This document shows, piece after piece, positions 35,120 to 43,459 of a stretch of DNA of 64,000 bases. Position 1 is the first letter of the stretch. Every line of letters begins with the position of its first letter. A model generated the notes under the pieces. The model worked only from the letters and a program-made list of their open reading frames with translations, was not told the origin of the DNA and did not search any database. The stretch covers positions 1-64,000 of the forward strand of contig JAHBXK010000002.1 of NCBI GenBank assembly GCA_019636535.1, in the 5' to 3' direction. The translations under genes and the position numbers were made by a program. This DNA comes from Phycisphaeraceae bacterium (GTDB lineage: Bacteria > Planctomycetota > Phycisphaerae > Phycisphaerales > UBA1924).

Positions 35120-35830
35120 TCAGGCGTTCTCGTCGTGATCGGGATCGGACTCGGAGGGTGGCGCGTCGGGTGGCTGGGCGGGCGGCAGCGCTGAGGGGTG
35201 TGGGAGGATGGGTGCGACGGGGACCTCGGCCGCGGGCTCGGCGGAGTTTGGGGTTGCGGCGGGGTTGGGTGCGGAGGACTGTGCGGATGCCTGCGCGGCT
35301 TCGCGAGCAGCGCGATCGGCGGCGACCTGCGCAGCGGCCTCGGGGACGGGGGTCGGTCGCTCCTTCCAGAAGATGGAGTCGAGTGCGCAGCCGTTGATTC
35401 GGTTGTAGACCTCGAGGGTGCGTTCGTCGTTGACGGTGACGGGGACACGCGCGCGGATGACGCCCTGCCACGGGTTGTACCAGAACTGGGCGAGGTGATC
35501 GCCGACGGTCATGCGGACCTGCGGGTGGAGGAACCCGGCCTCTTCGGGGGCCGCGATCTCGACCCAGGGTCGGTGCGGGCTGACGAGGTTGTTGACGGGG
35601 GGTCGGCCGTCGAACCAGTTGGGATCGATGGTGACGGGCCAGCCGCGGCTGTTGAGGGTGGTGGAGTTGGTGGCGGCGCGGTAGCGGAGTTCGGTTTCAA
35701 GCCGGAGGACGGCGGCGGCGGATCGCTGGATGAGGTCCTCTTCCTCGCGCTGGTGACGGCGGTAGAGGAACACCCCGCCGATGACGGCGGTGAGGACGAG
35801 CAGCAGCGCCAGGTCGCGGATCCATCGCAC
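35120..35830 (-). CDS. Hypothetical single-pass membrane protein
   Basis: 236 residues from GTG 35830 (RWIRDLALLLVLTAVIGGVF, then LYRRHQREEEDLIQRSAAAV), i.e. a short cytoplasmic start, one helix and a periplasmic region. The mature part has an ordered stretch of about 130 residues (LNSRGWPVTIDPNWFDGRPP, VGDHLAQFWYNPWQGVIRAR, LEVYNRINGCALDSIF) followed by an Ala/Pro/Glu-rich tail. No family is recognised. The start is uncertain: no strong ribosome-binding site is visible, and the open frame extends 5' into the opposite gene's leader. Confidence 0.6.
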   Translation of the reverse strand: MRWIRDLALLLVLTAVIGGVFLYRRHQREEEDLIQRSAAAVLRLETELRYRAATNSTTLNSRGWPVTIDPNWFDGRPPVNNLVSPHRPWVEIAAPEEAGFLHPQVRMTVGDHLAQFWYNPWQGVIRARVPVTVNDERTLEVYNRINGCALDSIFWKERPTPVPEAAAQVAADRAAREAAQASAQSSAPNPAATPNSAEPAAEVPVAPILPHPSALPPAQPPDAPPSESDPDHDENA

Positions 35831-36056
35831 GGGAGGCCCCGGTGTGAGCGTGCTGTCGGAAGGGAACGAGGACAGCGCGCACGGAGGAGGGATCGGCGTG
35901 CGAAAGGCGCAGCATGGGGTGGAAATCGGGGGGAGGGTGCGGTGGGTGCGGGTTGGGGGGTGGGCGCGGGCTGGCGCGGTTGGGTGGGGGGTGCGGCCGA
36001 TACACTCGGCCGTGGCGTGGCGGGTTTCGTGCGGAGGGGAGGGTGTGAAGGGGCGT

Positions 36057-37337
36057 ATGAGCGCGATCGAAGTCCGACAACTGTCTTGCGGGATGCCGCT
36101 GATCGTGGAGCCGATGTCCGGCGTGCGGTCGGTGGGCGTGTCGTGGCTGATTCCGGCTGGGAGTTCCACGGACCCGGAGGACAAGCAGGGGTTGTGTTCG
36201 ATCCTGACGGAGATGTTGATGCGCGGGGCGGGGGACCTGGACTCGAGGGCGCAGGCGGACGCTCTGGACCGTGTGGGCGTTGCGCGGTCGTGCGAGCCGA
36301 CGACGCATCACATCCGTCTGGGGTTTGCGTTGACGTGGGATCGGCTGGGGGATGCGCTGGGGCTGATGACGGACATGGTCCGCCGGCCGCGGCTGGAGGA
36401 GTCGTCGGTGGAGCCGGCTCGGCAGTTGGCGCTGCAGGCGCTGGAATCGCTGGCGGATGATCCGCAGCAGCGTGCGATGATCGCGTGCAAGGCTCGGCAC
36501 GCGGAAGCGCCGTACAACCGGTCGGGGATGGGGACGGAGGAGGGGCTCGGGCGGGTGACGCGCGCGGACGTGGTGGCACACTGGGGTGCGCGGGCGCGGC
36601 CGGTGGGGAGCGTGCTGGCGATCGCGGGGGCGGTGGGGGGGATGGGGGGCGGGATGAGCGTGGACGAGATCGCGGTGCGGCTGGACAGGCTGCTGGGTGA
36701 TTGGAGCGGCGGGGCGGATGCGCCCGGGGCGGACGGCGGGGCGCTGAAGGGGACGTTTCACCACGAGATGGACGACTCGGCGCAGGTTCAGATCGTGCTG
36801 ATGCACGATGCTCCGGCGGAGAAGAGCGAGGACGCCGCGCTGGAGCGGGTTGTCTCGGGGGTGTTGAGCGGGGGGATGTCGTGCCGGTTGTTCACGGAGG
36901 TTCGGGAGAAGCGCGGGTTGTGCTACTCGGTGAGCCAGGGGTATGCGGCGGACAAGGACTGGGGGCGGTGCGTGGCGTATGTGGGGACGACGCCGGAGCG
37001 TGCGCAGCAGTCGCTGGAGGTGTTGTGCGCGGAGTTGGACCGGATCGAGGGTGCGGAGGGTGCGGTGACGGCGGAGGAGTTTGAGCGGGCGGTGATCGGG
37101 ATTCGGAGTTCGATCGTGATGTCGGGAGAATCGACGGGCGCGCGGGCCGGGGCGCTGGCGATGGATCAGTTCAAACTTGGTCGGGCGCGGACGCTCGAAG
37201 AGGTGGAAGCGCGTTACGCGCGGATGACGCTTGGCGAGGTGAACGGTTATCTGTCGCGTCGGGTGAGCGTGCCGCGGACGATCGTTACGCTGGGTCCGTC
37301 GGCGCTGTCTGGGGCGAGCGCGTCGAGCGCGGGGTGA
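36057..37337 (+). CDS. M16 (insulinase/processing-peptidase) family protein lacking the zinc motif
   Basis: 426 residues from ATG 36057; GTG 36045, 8 bases after GGAGGGGAGGG, is an alternative start. The fold is clear: LSCGMPLIVEPMSGVRSVGV, AGSSTDPEDKQGLCSILTEM, a second repeat with SQGYAADKDWGRCVAYVGTT and EVREKRGLCYSVSQ. In active members the helix after GS..P...G contains HxxEH; here the aligned residues are Ser, Thr and Glu (GLCSILTEM for GLAHFLEHM), so zinc binding and proteolysis are not expected. It may act as a non-catalytic partner, as in two-subunit M16 proteases, but no active partner is adjacent. Confidence 0.85.
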   Translation: MSAIEVRQLSCGMPLIVEPMSGVRSVGVSWLIPAGSSTDPEDKQGLCSILTEMLMRGAGDLDSRAQADALDRVGVARSCEPTTHHIRLGFALTWDRLGDALGLMTDMVRRPRLEESSVEPARQLALQALESLADDPQQRAMIACKARHAEAPYNRSGMGTEEGLGRVTRADVVAHWGARARPVGSVLAIAGAVGGMGGGMSVDEIAVRLDRLLGDWSGGADAPGADGGALKGTFHHEMDDSAQVQIVLMHDAPAEKSEDAALERVVSGVLSGGMSCRLFTEVREKRGLCYSVSQGYAADKDWGRCVAYVGTTPERAQQSLEVLCAELDRIEGAEGAVTAEEFERAVIGIRSSIVMSGESTGARAGALAMDQFKLGRARTLEEVEARYARMTLGEVNGYLSRRVSVPRTIVTLGPSALSGASASSAG

Positions 37338-38002
37338 GTGGGCGGGGGAGGGATGTGTGCGAATGCGCCGCGTGTTTGTGGCGATCTGCGGCGATCGTGT
37401 GGGGATCGCATTGCGATCGTGATGGGATGGTGAGGGCGTGCGGGGGAGTGATGGGGAGCGGCGGGTGCGTGGCGGTGGAGGCTGTCATAGATGGAAGGGA
37501 TTGAGCGCTGCGCGCTCGACGGGCGCGTGTGCGCGGTTGGTGATGCGTGTTGGCAGCGCGAAGAGTGTTGCGTGCGCGAGCGCTGCGGAGCGTTCGGTGA
37601 TGCGTGCGATGGCGCGCGAGTTGGCGGGCGCTGAGGATCGCGATTGGTGATCGCGATGGGGCGCGAAAAAAAATTCTGGTCGTCTTCGTGGATAACTTTC
37701 CGACAGGCAGAGGGGTTGGCGCGCGCGTGAAAGGTGATCGGGAGGGAGGTTGATGGTGAGTGTTGGAGGTGGAGCGAGCGACTTGCGCGGAGTTGAACGC
37801 GCGATGATCGCGACCGTGTGCTCGCGCGGAATCGCCGAGAAAACAAGGTGGTTTCGTGCGCAGCGCGCGTGTGCGTGCGCGGAGGAGGGCGCGTCGCGCG
37901 CGCGTGCGATGGCGCGGACGGAGTGCGCGCGGATGCGTGGTGATTGACGAGCGGAGGGTGTGAGGGCGCGGGTGCGCGGTTGTGGAAGGCCGACCTGTCG
38001 GC
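37338..38002. other. Intergenic region rich in GATCGC palindromes, no convincing gene
   Basis: About 665 bases. Notable contents: GATCGCA-T-TGCGATC (37404-37418); two copies of GATCGCGAT 13 bases apart near 37638-37660; an A-run of eight near 37667; and TTATCCACG on the minus strand near 37687-37696, one base off a DnaA box. GCGCGC-rich stretches dominate 37840-37930. Open frames on both strands have no recognisable protein character. Confidence 0.5.
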
Positions 38003-38032
38003 TTGCACGGTTGACACAAGGTGGTGTATGTT
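38003..38032 (+). promoter_or_regulatory. Candidate sigma-70-type promoter of the small lysine-rich gene
   Basis: TTGCAC (38003-38008), an 18-base spacer and TATGTT (38027-38032). Transcription would begin near 38040, about 125 bases before the ORF at 38167. A second hexamer, TTGACA, at 38011 has no well-placed -10. Confidence 0.4.
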
Positions 38033-38166
38033 CTCCACGTAGTGCTCAAGGTGTTGGAGTGTTCGATCCGATACCAAGGGCGGTTGTGTGACGCGGATCG
38101 CGGCGCTCAGTGGCCGTCGCGGACCGTGAGTGTTTCAAGTCTCAGTTGCTCGAGGAGTACCAGATC

Positions 38167-38238
38167 ATGGCCAAGAAGAAAGCTGCAAAGAAGAAGACCG
38201 CGAAGAAAGCCGCGAAGAAGAAGACCAAGAAGAAGTGA
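38167..38238 (+). CDS. 23-residue lysine/alanine-rich basic peptide (histone H1-tail-like)
   Basis: ATG 38167 opens 23 codons starting MAKKKAAKKKTAKK and continuing AAKKKTKKK before TGA 38236. It consists of Lys, Ala and Thr only apart from Met, with 14 lysines. GAGGAG (38152-38157) lies 9 bases upstream, an excellent ribosome-binding site, and a promoter-like pair and a strong terminator frame it. The composition mimics AAKK repeats of histone H1 tails and bacterial H1-like proteins, so nucleic-acid binding is likely, for example to the nucleoid or ribosome. Codon usage mixes AAG/AAA and GCC/GCG/GCA/GCT, as expected of selected protein sequence and not of simple DNA repeats. It could instead be a fragment of a longer H1-like protein. 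Confidence 0.65.
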   Translation: MAKKKAAKKKTAKKAAKKKTKKK

Positions 38239-38360
38239 GTCCTGTCGAGCGATCGACCAGGAAGAACTCCACCATCCGCCGCTGAATAAGCGGCACATCG
38301 GACGGAGCGAACGGCTCGCAAGGGCCGAAGCCCGTGGGAACAAGTTAGCCACTGGACCTT
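38239..38360 (+). ncRNA. Structured 3' region or small RNA candidate after the basic peptide ORF
   Basis: Between the peptide stop and the terminator there are stable hairpins: GCCGCT-GAATA-AGCGGC (38278-38294) and GGGC-CGAA-GCCC (38322-38333). There is no ORF. The arrangement promoter, ORF, hairpins, terminator suggests a transcript of about 350 bases that could have an RNA function of its own. No known RNA family is recognised. Confidence 0.35.
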
Positions 38361-38397
38361 GCGGGGTCGGCCACGAGCCGACCCCGCGGTCGTTTTG
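38361..38397 (+). terminator. Rho-independent-type terminator
   Basis: GCGGGGTCGG (38361-38370) pairs perfectly with CCGACCCCGC (38378-38387) around a 7-base loop and is followed by GGTCGTTTTGG. It ends the small lysine-rich transcript before signal peptidase I. Confidence 0.7.
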
Positions 38398-38473
38398 GAG
38401 TGCCGATCGAACGGGAGGGTCGCAAGGACCGTGCGGTCGCACACGTTGGGGTTTGTCCATCTATCCTCTGCCC

Positions 38474-40315
38474 ATGCCAGAAGGCCCGATGCAGTCAGGT
38501 CCATCCGCTTCGAACGCCGTGAGCGCGCCTTCGGGCGCGGGAGGGGCGTCGGCTGGTGCGGGAAGCGCGGGGCGCGGGGGGAGTGGGGGGAGTGGGGCGC
38601 AACCCGAGCACAGGGCGGGTGAGTCCCCCAAGGAGACGGTGATCTCGATCGTGATCGCGTTCGCGATGGCGTTCGTGTTCCGGGGGTTCGTGGTGGAGGC
38701 GTTCGTGATCCCGACGGGGTCGATGGCGCCGACGCTGCTGGGGCAGCACATGCGGTTTCACGAGCCGAGCACGGGGAACGACTGGGCGGTCGGTCCGTGG
38801 CAGTCGAGCCCGCGCTCGCCGACGGACTACCTGGCGGTGCAGGAGAACGTGCTGGTTCACGACCCGATGTCGGGCGCGGAGCAGGCGTCTCGGCGCGTGT
38901 CGCTGCGGTCGGGGGATCGGATCCTGGTGTTGAAGTACCTGTACGCGGTGTCGCCGCCGAAGCGGTTTGACGTGGCGGTGTTCAAGGACCCGCACGACAC
39001 GCACTTGCAGTCGCCGGGACGGTTGGCGGACAATTACATCAAGCGGCTGATCGGGCTGCCGGGGGAGCAGATCGCGCTGGTGGACGGGGACGTGTTCGTT
39101 CGGAAGCCTCGGGCGGACGATCCGCCGTATGACCCGCGGACGGCGTGGACATTGGAAGGATGGCGTGTTGCGCGAAAGCCGGCGGTGGTTCAGCGGGCGG
39201 TGTGGCAGCCGGTGTTCGACACGTCGATGGCGCCGGTGCCCGCGGCTGGGGGGTTCCAGCGGCCGTGGCGGAGTGCGGACGCGGGTTGGCGGTTCGACGC
39301 GGAGCGTGTGTATGAGTGGAGGCCGGGGGGAGGATCGGGTGGGACGACGACGCGGCTGGTGTTTGATCAGGAGCGTGTGCGGCATCCCGGCGGGCGCGGG
39401 CGCGATGCTGCGTATTGGGCGCTGACGGACTCGTATCCGTACAACGAGTCGCCGCTGTCTTCGAAGGACCCGTTTCAGCAGCGTCAGTTCTCGGTGCCGG
39501 ACGTTCGAGTTCGGGCGGGGATCGAGCCGGTGGAGAGCGGGGCGGTGACGGTGGCGGCGGTGGTGGAGGTTCACCGGCACGAGTTTCGGTTGGAGATCGA
39601 GGGTTCGGTTGCGCGGCTTCGTGTGCGGAAGCCGACGGGGGAGGCGGGTGTGATGGTGTGGGAGACGCTGGGGGAGGCCGATGTCGCTCCGTTGACGGCG
39701 GGGCGGGTGACGAACGTGGAACTGTGGCACGTGGACCAGTCGTTGCGGGCGTATGTGGATGGGCGGCTGGTGATCGGGCCGGTGGGGATGGACTGGTCGA
39801 TCGCGGAGCGGTTTCGGTTTTCGACGGGTCGTCGGCTAGAGGAGGTGCTGGCGAAGCAGGCGAACGGATCGCGGCACAACGTGCTGGACGATCCGTCGCT
39901 GTATCGGTACAGCAGGCCGCTGGTTCGGTGGGAGTTGGCGGGGGGATCGGGGGGAGGCGGTGCGGTGGGCGTGCGGATGCACGGCGTGGCGGTGGACCGG
40001 GATCTTTACTATCGGCCGGACTCGGACAGCCCGTTTTTGCACGACGTGCCGGGGCTGGCGACGTCGCCGTTTGCGCCGGTGCGTTTGAACGCGGATCAGT
40101 TTTTCTGCTGCGGGGACAACTCTCCGCAGTCGCTGGATGGTCGGCTGTGGGGCGCGCCGGACCCGTGGGTGGCGCGTGAGTTTGGCGGGGATTGGGGCGT
40201 GGTGCCGCGCGAGTTGCTGCTTGGGCGGGCGTTCTTTGTGTACTGGCCGAGTCTGCTGAAGGATCGGGGGCCGGTGCCCGTGCCGGACTTTGGGCGGATG
40301 CGGTTCATCTGGTGA
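38474..40315 (+). CDS. lepB: Signal peptidase I with large insertion
   Basis: 613 residues from ATG 38474. It cleaves signal peptides of exported proteins at the outer face of the membrane. After a Gly/Ser-rich leader there is one helix (VISIVIAFAMAFVFRGFVVE). The box B serine follows at about S83 (IPTGSMAPTL), the box D lysine at about K190 (NYIKRLIGLPGE) and box E near residue 547 (CGDNSPQSLDGRLWG). The Ser/Lys dyad is intact. The box D to box E spacing is about 350 residues against roughly 80-120 in standard enzymes. The insert contains a LamG-like patch (VELWHVDQSLRAYVDGRLVI). It ends with a typical C-terminal hydrophobic YWPSLL segment. Confidence 0.93.
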   Translation: MPEGPMQSGPSASNAVSAPSGAGGASAGAGSAGRGGSGGSGAQPEHRAGESPKETVISIVIAFAMAFVFRGFVVEAFVIPTGSMAPTLLGQHMRFHEPSTGNDWAVGPWQSSPRSPTDYLAVQENVLVHDPMSGAEQASRRVSLRSGDRILVLKYLYAVSPPKRFDVAVFKDPHDTHLQSPGRLADNYIKRLIGLPGEQIALVDGDVFVRKPRADDPPYDPRTAWTLEGWRVARKPAVVQRAVWQPVFDTSMAPVPAAGGFQRPWRSADAGWRFDAERVYEWRPGGGSGGTTTRLVFDQERVRHPGGRGRDAAYWALTDSYPYNESPLSSKDPFQQRQFSVPDVRVRAGIEPVESGAVTVAAVVEVHRHEFRLEIEGSVARLRVRKPTGEAGVMVWETLGEADVAPLTAGRVTNVELWHVDQSLRAYVDGRLVIGPVGMDWSIAERFRFSTGRRLEEVLAKQANGSRHNVLDDPSLYRYSRPLVRWELAGGSGGGGAVGVRMHGVAVDRDLYYRPDSDSPFLHDVPGLATSPFAPVRLNADQFFCCGDNSPQSLDGRLWGAPDPWVAREFGGDWGVVPRELLLGRAFFVYWPSLLKDRGPVPVPDFGRMRFIW

Positions 40316-40356
40316 GAAGCGTCGAGCGGGAAGGCGGCTGAGCGGCTGCGGTGGAG

Positions 40357-40926
40357 TCACTGTTGGTGACGTTGTCGGCGCTCGGACCAGAAGCGTTCTT
40401 CAGCGCGGCCTTGCTCAACGTAATAAGCGACGGCGACGGCGAGCATGATGAGCGAGCCCGTGTCGAGGGCGGTGAGCAGGGCGATGCCCGTGACGACGAG
40501 GATGAGAGCCGCGTTGATCGGGTGCTTGAGGAAGCGGTAGGGGCCGTGGCCGACGTGCGCTGCGCGCGTGTCGGCCTCGTCCTGGCCGATGCGCCAGTTT
40601 GAACCGAGCGCCATGACGGACCAGACGCGGAGGAGGCCGCCGGCGGCCCAGAGCGCGAGCGCGGCGTAGAGCATGAGCGGGTTGGTGGTTGTGGCGATCG
40701 GCGCGAGTCCGGTGGGGGAGAGGGTGTAAGGGAAGAGCGCGGGGAGCGCCGCGTAGAGCGAGTAGAGCGTGAGCGAGACGCCGAGGAGGAAGTCGACCCA
40801 CTGGTAGCGGGTTCTGGGTGGGAAGCGTTCTTTGACGGGTGAGAAGCCGTGGCGGAGGCGGAAGACGAGGGGATAGAGGACGTAGGAGGGGATTGCGTAG
40901 AGGAGCCAGAGCGAAGCGGCGAGCAT
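40357..40926 (-). CDS. Isoprenylcysteine carboxyl methyltransferase (ICMT/PEMT)-like membrane protein
   Basis: 189 residues with about five hydrophobic segments (MLAASLWLLYAIPSYVLYPL, FLLGVSLTLYSLYAALPALF, PLMLYAALALWAAGGLLRVW, AALILVVTGIALLTAL). The C-terminal HGPYRFLKHPINAALIL followed by EERFW is the SAM-binding signature of the ICMT/PEMT group (G.Y...RHP...G). It is probably a small-molecule or lipid methyltransferase in the inner membrane; bacterial substrates are largely undefined. It lies convergent to signal peptidase I and downstream of hisS. Confidence 0.85.
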   Translation of the reverse strand: MLAASLWLLYAIPSYVLYPLVFRLRHGFSPVKERFPPRTRYQWVDFLLGVSLTLYSLYAALPALFPYTLSPTGLAPIATTTNPLMLYAALALWAAGGLLRVWSVMALGSNWRIGQDEADTRAAHVGHGPYRFLKHPINAALILVVTGIALLTALDTGSLIMLAVAVAYYVEQGRAEERFWSERRQRHQQ

Positions 40927-41001
40927 GGGCGAGAGGATACCGGCGTCCGCGCGGGTGATGCGAGCGGGGAGGCGAGTGCGGGTTTGGGGGCGAGGAGGGG
41001 G

Positions 41002-42327
41002 CTAGAGACGGCGGAGCCAGGGTGGGACTTCGCCGATGGGGACCTGCTCTTGACGGCCTGAGGCGAGGTCCTTGATGGTGGCGAGGGTGTCGCTCTCGAC
41101 GATGACGGCGAAGCGAGCGCGGGCCTTGGCGGCGTCCTGGAGGAGTTTGCCGACGTTGCGCGTGGACTTGGCGCTGCGGCGGGCGTGGAGGCCCTCGCGT
41201 CGGAGGGCTGCGGCGACACGCGGGACGAGTGCGTCGGCCTCGGGCGTGCCGTTGGAGAAGATCATCGCGTCCGGGCGGAGGCCGAGGCGATCGGCGATCT
41301 GATCGTCGGTGGGCATGAGGCCGCGGTCCTGCAGGACCAGGGAGAGGACGACGTCGCCCATTCCGAAACCGACGGCGGGGGTTGGCGGGCCGCCGAAGAG
41401 TTCGATGAGGCGGTCGTAGCGGCCGCCGCCGGCGATGGCGCGCTCGGCGCCGTTGGCTTCGTGGATCTCGAAGACCATGCCGGTGTAGTAGGCCAGGCCG
41501 CGGACGATGCCGAGGTTGAGGACGCACCACTCGGATGCGTCGAGTTGGTCGAGCGCGGCGAAGAGGGCGCGGAAGTATTCGGCGGGAGCGCCCGGGGTCT
41601 CCTGGTGGAGCATGACCTGGGTGGTGGGGGCCTCGTAGCGCGTGGTCTGGGCCATGGTGGCGAGGAGTTTGACTGCCTCGGGCGCATCCATGCCGAGTTT
41701 CCGCGCGGCCTCGATGAAGGCGTCGTTGCTGATCTTGCCGACCTTGTCGAGGAGGCCGAAGTACTCGGCGTGGCGCTCGGGTTCGACGCCGCGCTTGGTG
41801 AGCATCTGCTCGACCGCGCCGCGGTGGGAGATTCGGACCTTGACGTGCTCGGGGGAGAGGCCCAGGGCGCGGAGCGACTCGACCGCGCAGGCGATGAGTT
41901 CGGCGTCGGCCTGGACGGAGTCATCGCCGAGGATGTCGCAGTTCCACTGGGTGAACTCGCGGAGTCGGCCGCGCTGGGGGCGCTCTGCGCGGAAGAAGGA
42001 GGGCGTGCAGAACCAGCGCGTGGGGCGCGGGAGGGCGTTGGCCCTCGCGGCGTACATGCGGGCGAGCGTGGGGGTGAACTCGGGGCGGAGCGCGTAGGTT
42101 TTCTCGCCGCCGGCACGCTCGAAACTGAAGAGTTCGGAGACGATCCCCTCGCCGCTCTTGACGGTGTAGAGGTCGAGGTGCTCGAAAGTGGGGCCGTCGA
42201 TCTGGTCGAAGCCGTGGACGATGCTGGTGCGTCGCCAGGCCTCGGTGACGTAGCGCAGGCGGTTGAGATCCGTCGGGTAGAAGTCGCGGGTGCCCGTGGG
42301 GGCCTGGAAGGTGTGATCGGAAGCCAT
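41002..42327 (-). CDS. hisS: Histidyl-tRNA synthetase
   Basis: 441 residues, normal length. It charges tRNA-His with histidine. Class II motifs are seen: motif 1 region (ITPTGTRDFYP-like PTGTRDFYPTDLNRLRY), motif 2 FRAERPQRGRLREFTQWNCD and motif 3 GGRYDRLIELFGGPPTPAVG then FGMG. The His-specific signatures LAYYTGMVFEI (His A) and AIAGGGRYDRL (His B) are present, followed by an anticodon-binding domain (MIFSNGTPEADALVPRVAAA, RNVGKLLQDAAKARARFAVI). The ATG at 42327 starts MASDHTFQAPTGTRDF. Confidence 0.97.
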   Translation of the reverse strand: MASDHTFQAPTGTRDFYPTDLNRLRYVTEAWRRTSIVHGFDQIDGPTFEHLDLYTVKSGEGIVSELFSFERAGGEKTYALRPEFTPTLARMYAARANALPRPTRWFCTPSFFRAERPQRGRLREFTQWNCDILGDDSVQADAELIACAVESLRALGLSPEHVKVRISHRGAVEQMLTKRGVEPERHAEYFGLLDKVGKISNDAFIEAARKLGMDAPEAVKLLATMAQTTRYEAPTTQVMLHQETPGAPAEYFRALFAALDQLDASEWCVLNLGIVRGLAYYTGMVFEIHEANGAERAIAGGGRYDRLIELFGGPPTPAVGFGMGDVVLSLVLQDRGLMPTDDQIADRLGLRPDAMIFSNGTPEADALVPRVAAALRREGLHARRSAKSTRNVGKLLQDAAKARARFAVIVESDTLATIKDLASGRQEQVPIGEVPPWLRRL

Positions 42328-42462
42328 CGTGGCAAGGTTAGGAGGGCTGTGGCGGAGCGCCCGATGGCGGAGGGCACAGACCGGGCGCGGGCGTGACCGC
42401 GCACGGGCGTGGGGAGGGCCGGAAAGGGGGTGCGTTGCGGGGCTGTGGCGGGGACCGATGGA

Positions 42463-43170
42463 TCAGGCGGAGCGCCGACGGCGACGGAGGGCCGCGCCGA
42501 GGGCGAGGCCGGTGAGCGCGAGCGAGCCGGGGGCCGGGACGACGGTGAGCGAGATGTCGTCGATGGCGTAGTCGTTGCCGAAGAAGATGCCGTTGGTGTC
42601 CCAGATCTCGATGGAGGCGGAGGTGTTGGCTCCGGAGTTGAAGATGAGTGTTCTCATTTCCCAGACGCCGATGCCGGGGCCGCCGTCGGGGATGTCCATC
42701 GGTGCGAAGAACTGCGGGCTGATGATGGTTGAGTCGTTGCCGATGATGCGGAACTCGAGGGAGGCGACAGAGATGGCGTTGAGGCTGGCGAACCAGGCGG
42801 AGAGGTCGTACTCGGTGTTGGGGGCGAGGGCGACTGTCTGCGCCCATGCGGGGCCGGTGCCGTCGTCAGCGCCGTTGACGATCATGTAGAAGCCGCGCTG
42901 GTCGCCGAAGGTGTGGTCGTAGAAGTCGGCCCAGGACTCGTGGATGGTGTCGAAGGTGACGATAGCGTAGGTGGTTGGGTCGTAGATGCTGTCGATGGGC
43001 GGGTCGGCGTCTCCCGGGAAGGGGAGGTTGGCGTATGAGGAGGTGGAGGGGCCGAGCGAGCCGGTTTGGAAGTCGCCGTTGACGATGAGGTTGGTGGCCG
43101 AGGCGACCGATCCGCACGCGAGGGCGCATGCGAGGGCCGCGGACAGGTTGATTCGTGCGTTCATCTTCAT
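42463..43170 (-). CDS. Exported PEP-CTERM-like protein with DUF642/CBM-like fold
   Basis: 235 residues with a signal peptide (ARINLSAALACALACGSVAS then AT). The mature part starts NLIVNGDFQTGSLGPS, the usual opening of jelly-roll carbohydrate-binding-like PEP-CTERM proteins, and continues with FYMIVNGADDGTGPAWAQTV and NTEYDLSAWFASLN. The tail VVPAPGSLALTGLALGAAL then RRRRRSA is a clear PEP-CTERM signal. An AT-rich block (TTTAAATCTTTATTCAAC near 43229-43246) lies upstream and probably holds its promoter. Confidence 0.85.
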   Translation of the reverse strand: MKMNARINLSAALACALACGSVASATNLIVNGDFQTGSLGPSTSSYANLPFPGDADPPIDSIYDPTTYAIVTFDTIHESWADFYDHTFGDQRGFYMIVNGADDGTGPAWAQTVALAPNTEYDLSAWFASLNAISVASLEFRIIGNDSTIISPQFFAPMDIPDGGPGIGVWEMRTLIFNSGANTSASIEIWDTNGIFFGNDYAIDDISLTVVPAPGSLALTGLALGAALRRRRRSA

Positions 43171-43342
43171 CTCTCCCCACGGGTGATGGGTTGGCTGGTG
43201 CGTGGGCGCGACCGACCGGGGTAACTCTTTAAATCTTTATTCAACAAGAACTTACAGCGGCGTTCGCACGGTGCAAAGGGTGAGAGATGGTCAATGTGTG
43301 GTTATCGCGGGCGCGGGGTGGTTTTCGGACGCGGGGGGAGGA

Positions 43343-43379
43343 GAAAAGACAACGCCCGCGGGGTGAGCCGCGGGCGTTG
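43343..43379 (-). terminator. Rho-independent terminator of the gene at 43460
   Basis: On the minus strand CAACGCCCGCGG (43379-43368) pairs perfectly with CCGCGGGCGTTG (43361-43350), followed by TCTTTTCT at 43349-43342. It is about 80 bases after the stop of the PEP-CTERM gene. Confidence 0.85.
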
Positions 43380-43459
43380 CGATGGAGAATGTGTTGTCGT
43401 GTTGCGGTGATCAACTGGCGGGTTGATCGCCGTTGAGAGCGTGACGTTCTCGCTGTGAA

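Noticed and set aside
32916..35471. Long minus-strand open frame opposite the Na+/H+ antiporter
   Set aside because: It has Arg/His/Pro composition only; the opposite strand encodes a clear membrane exchanger.
37687..37696. TTATCCACG as evidence for an origin at 37.7 kb
   Set aside because: It is a single imperfect DnaA box without a cluster; the skew switch lies 15 kb to the left.
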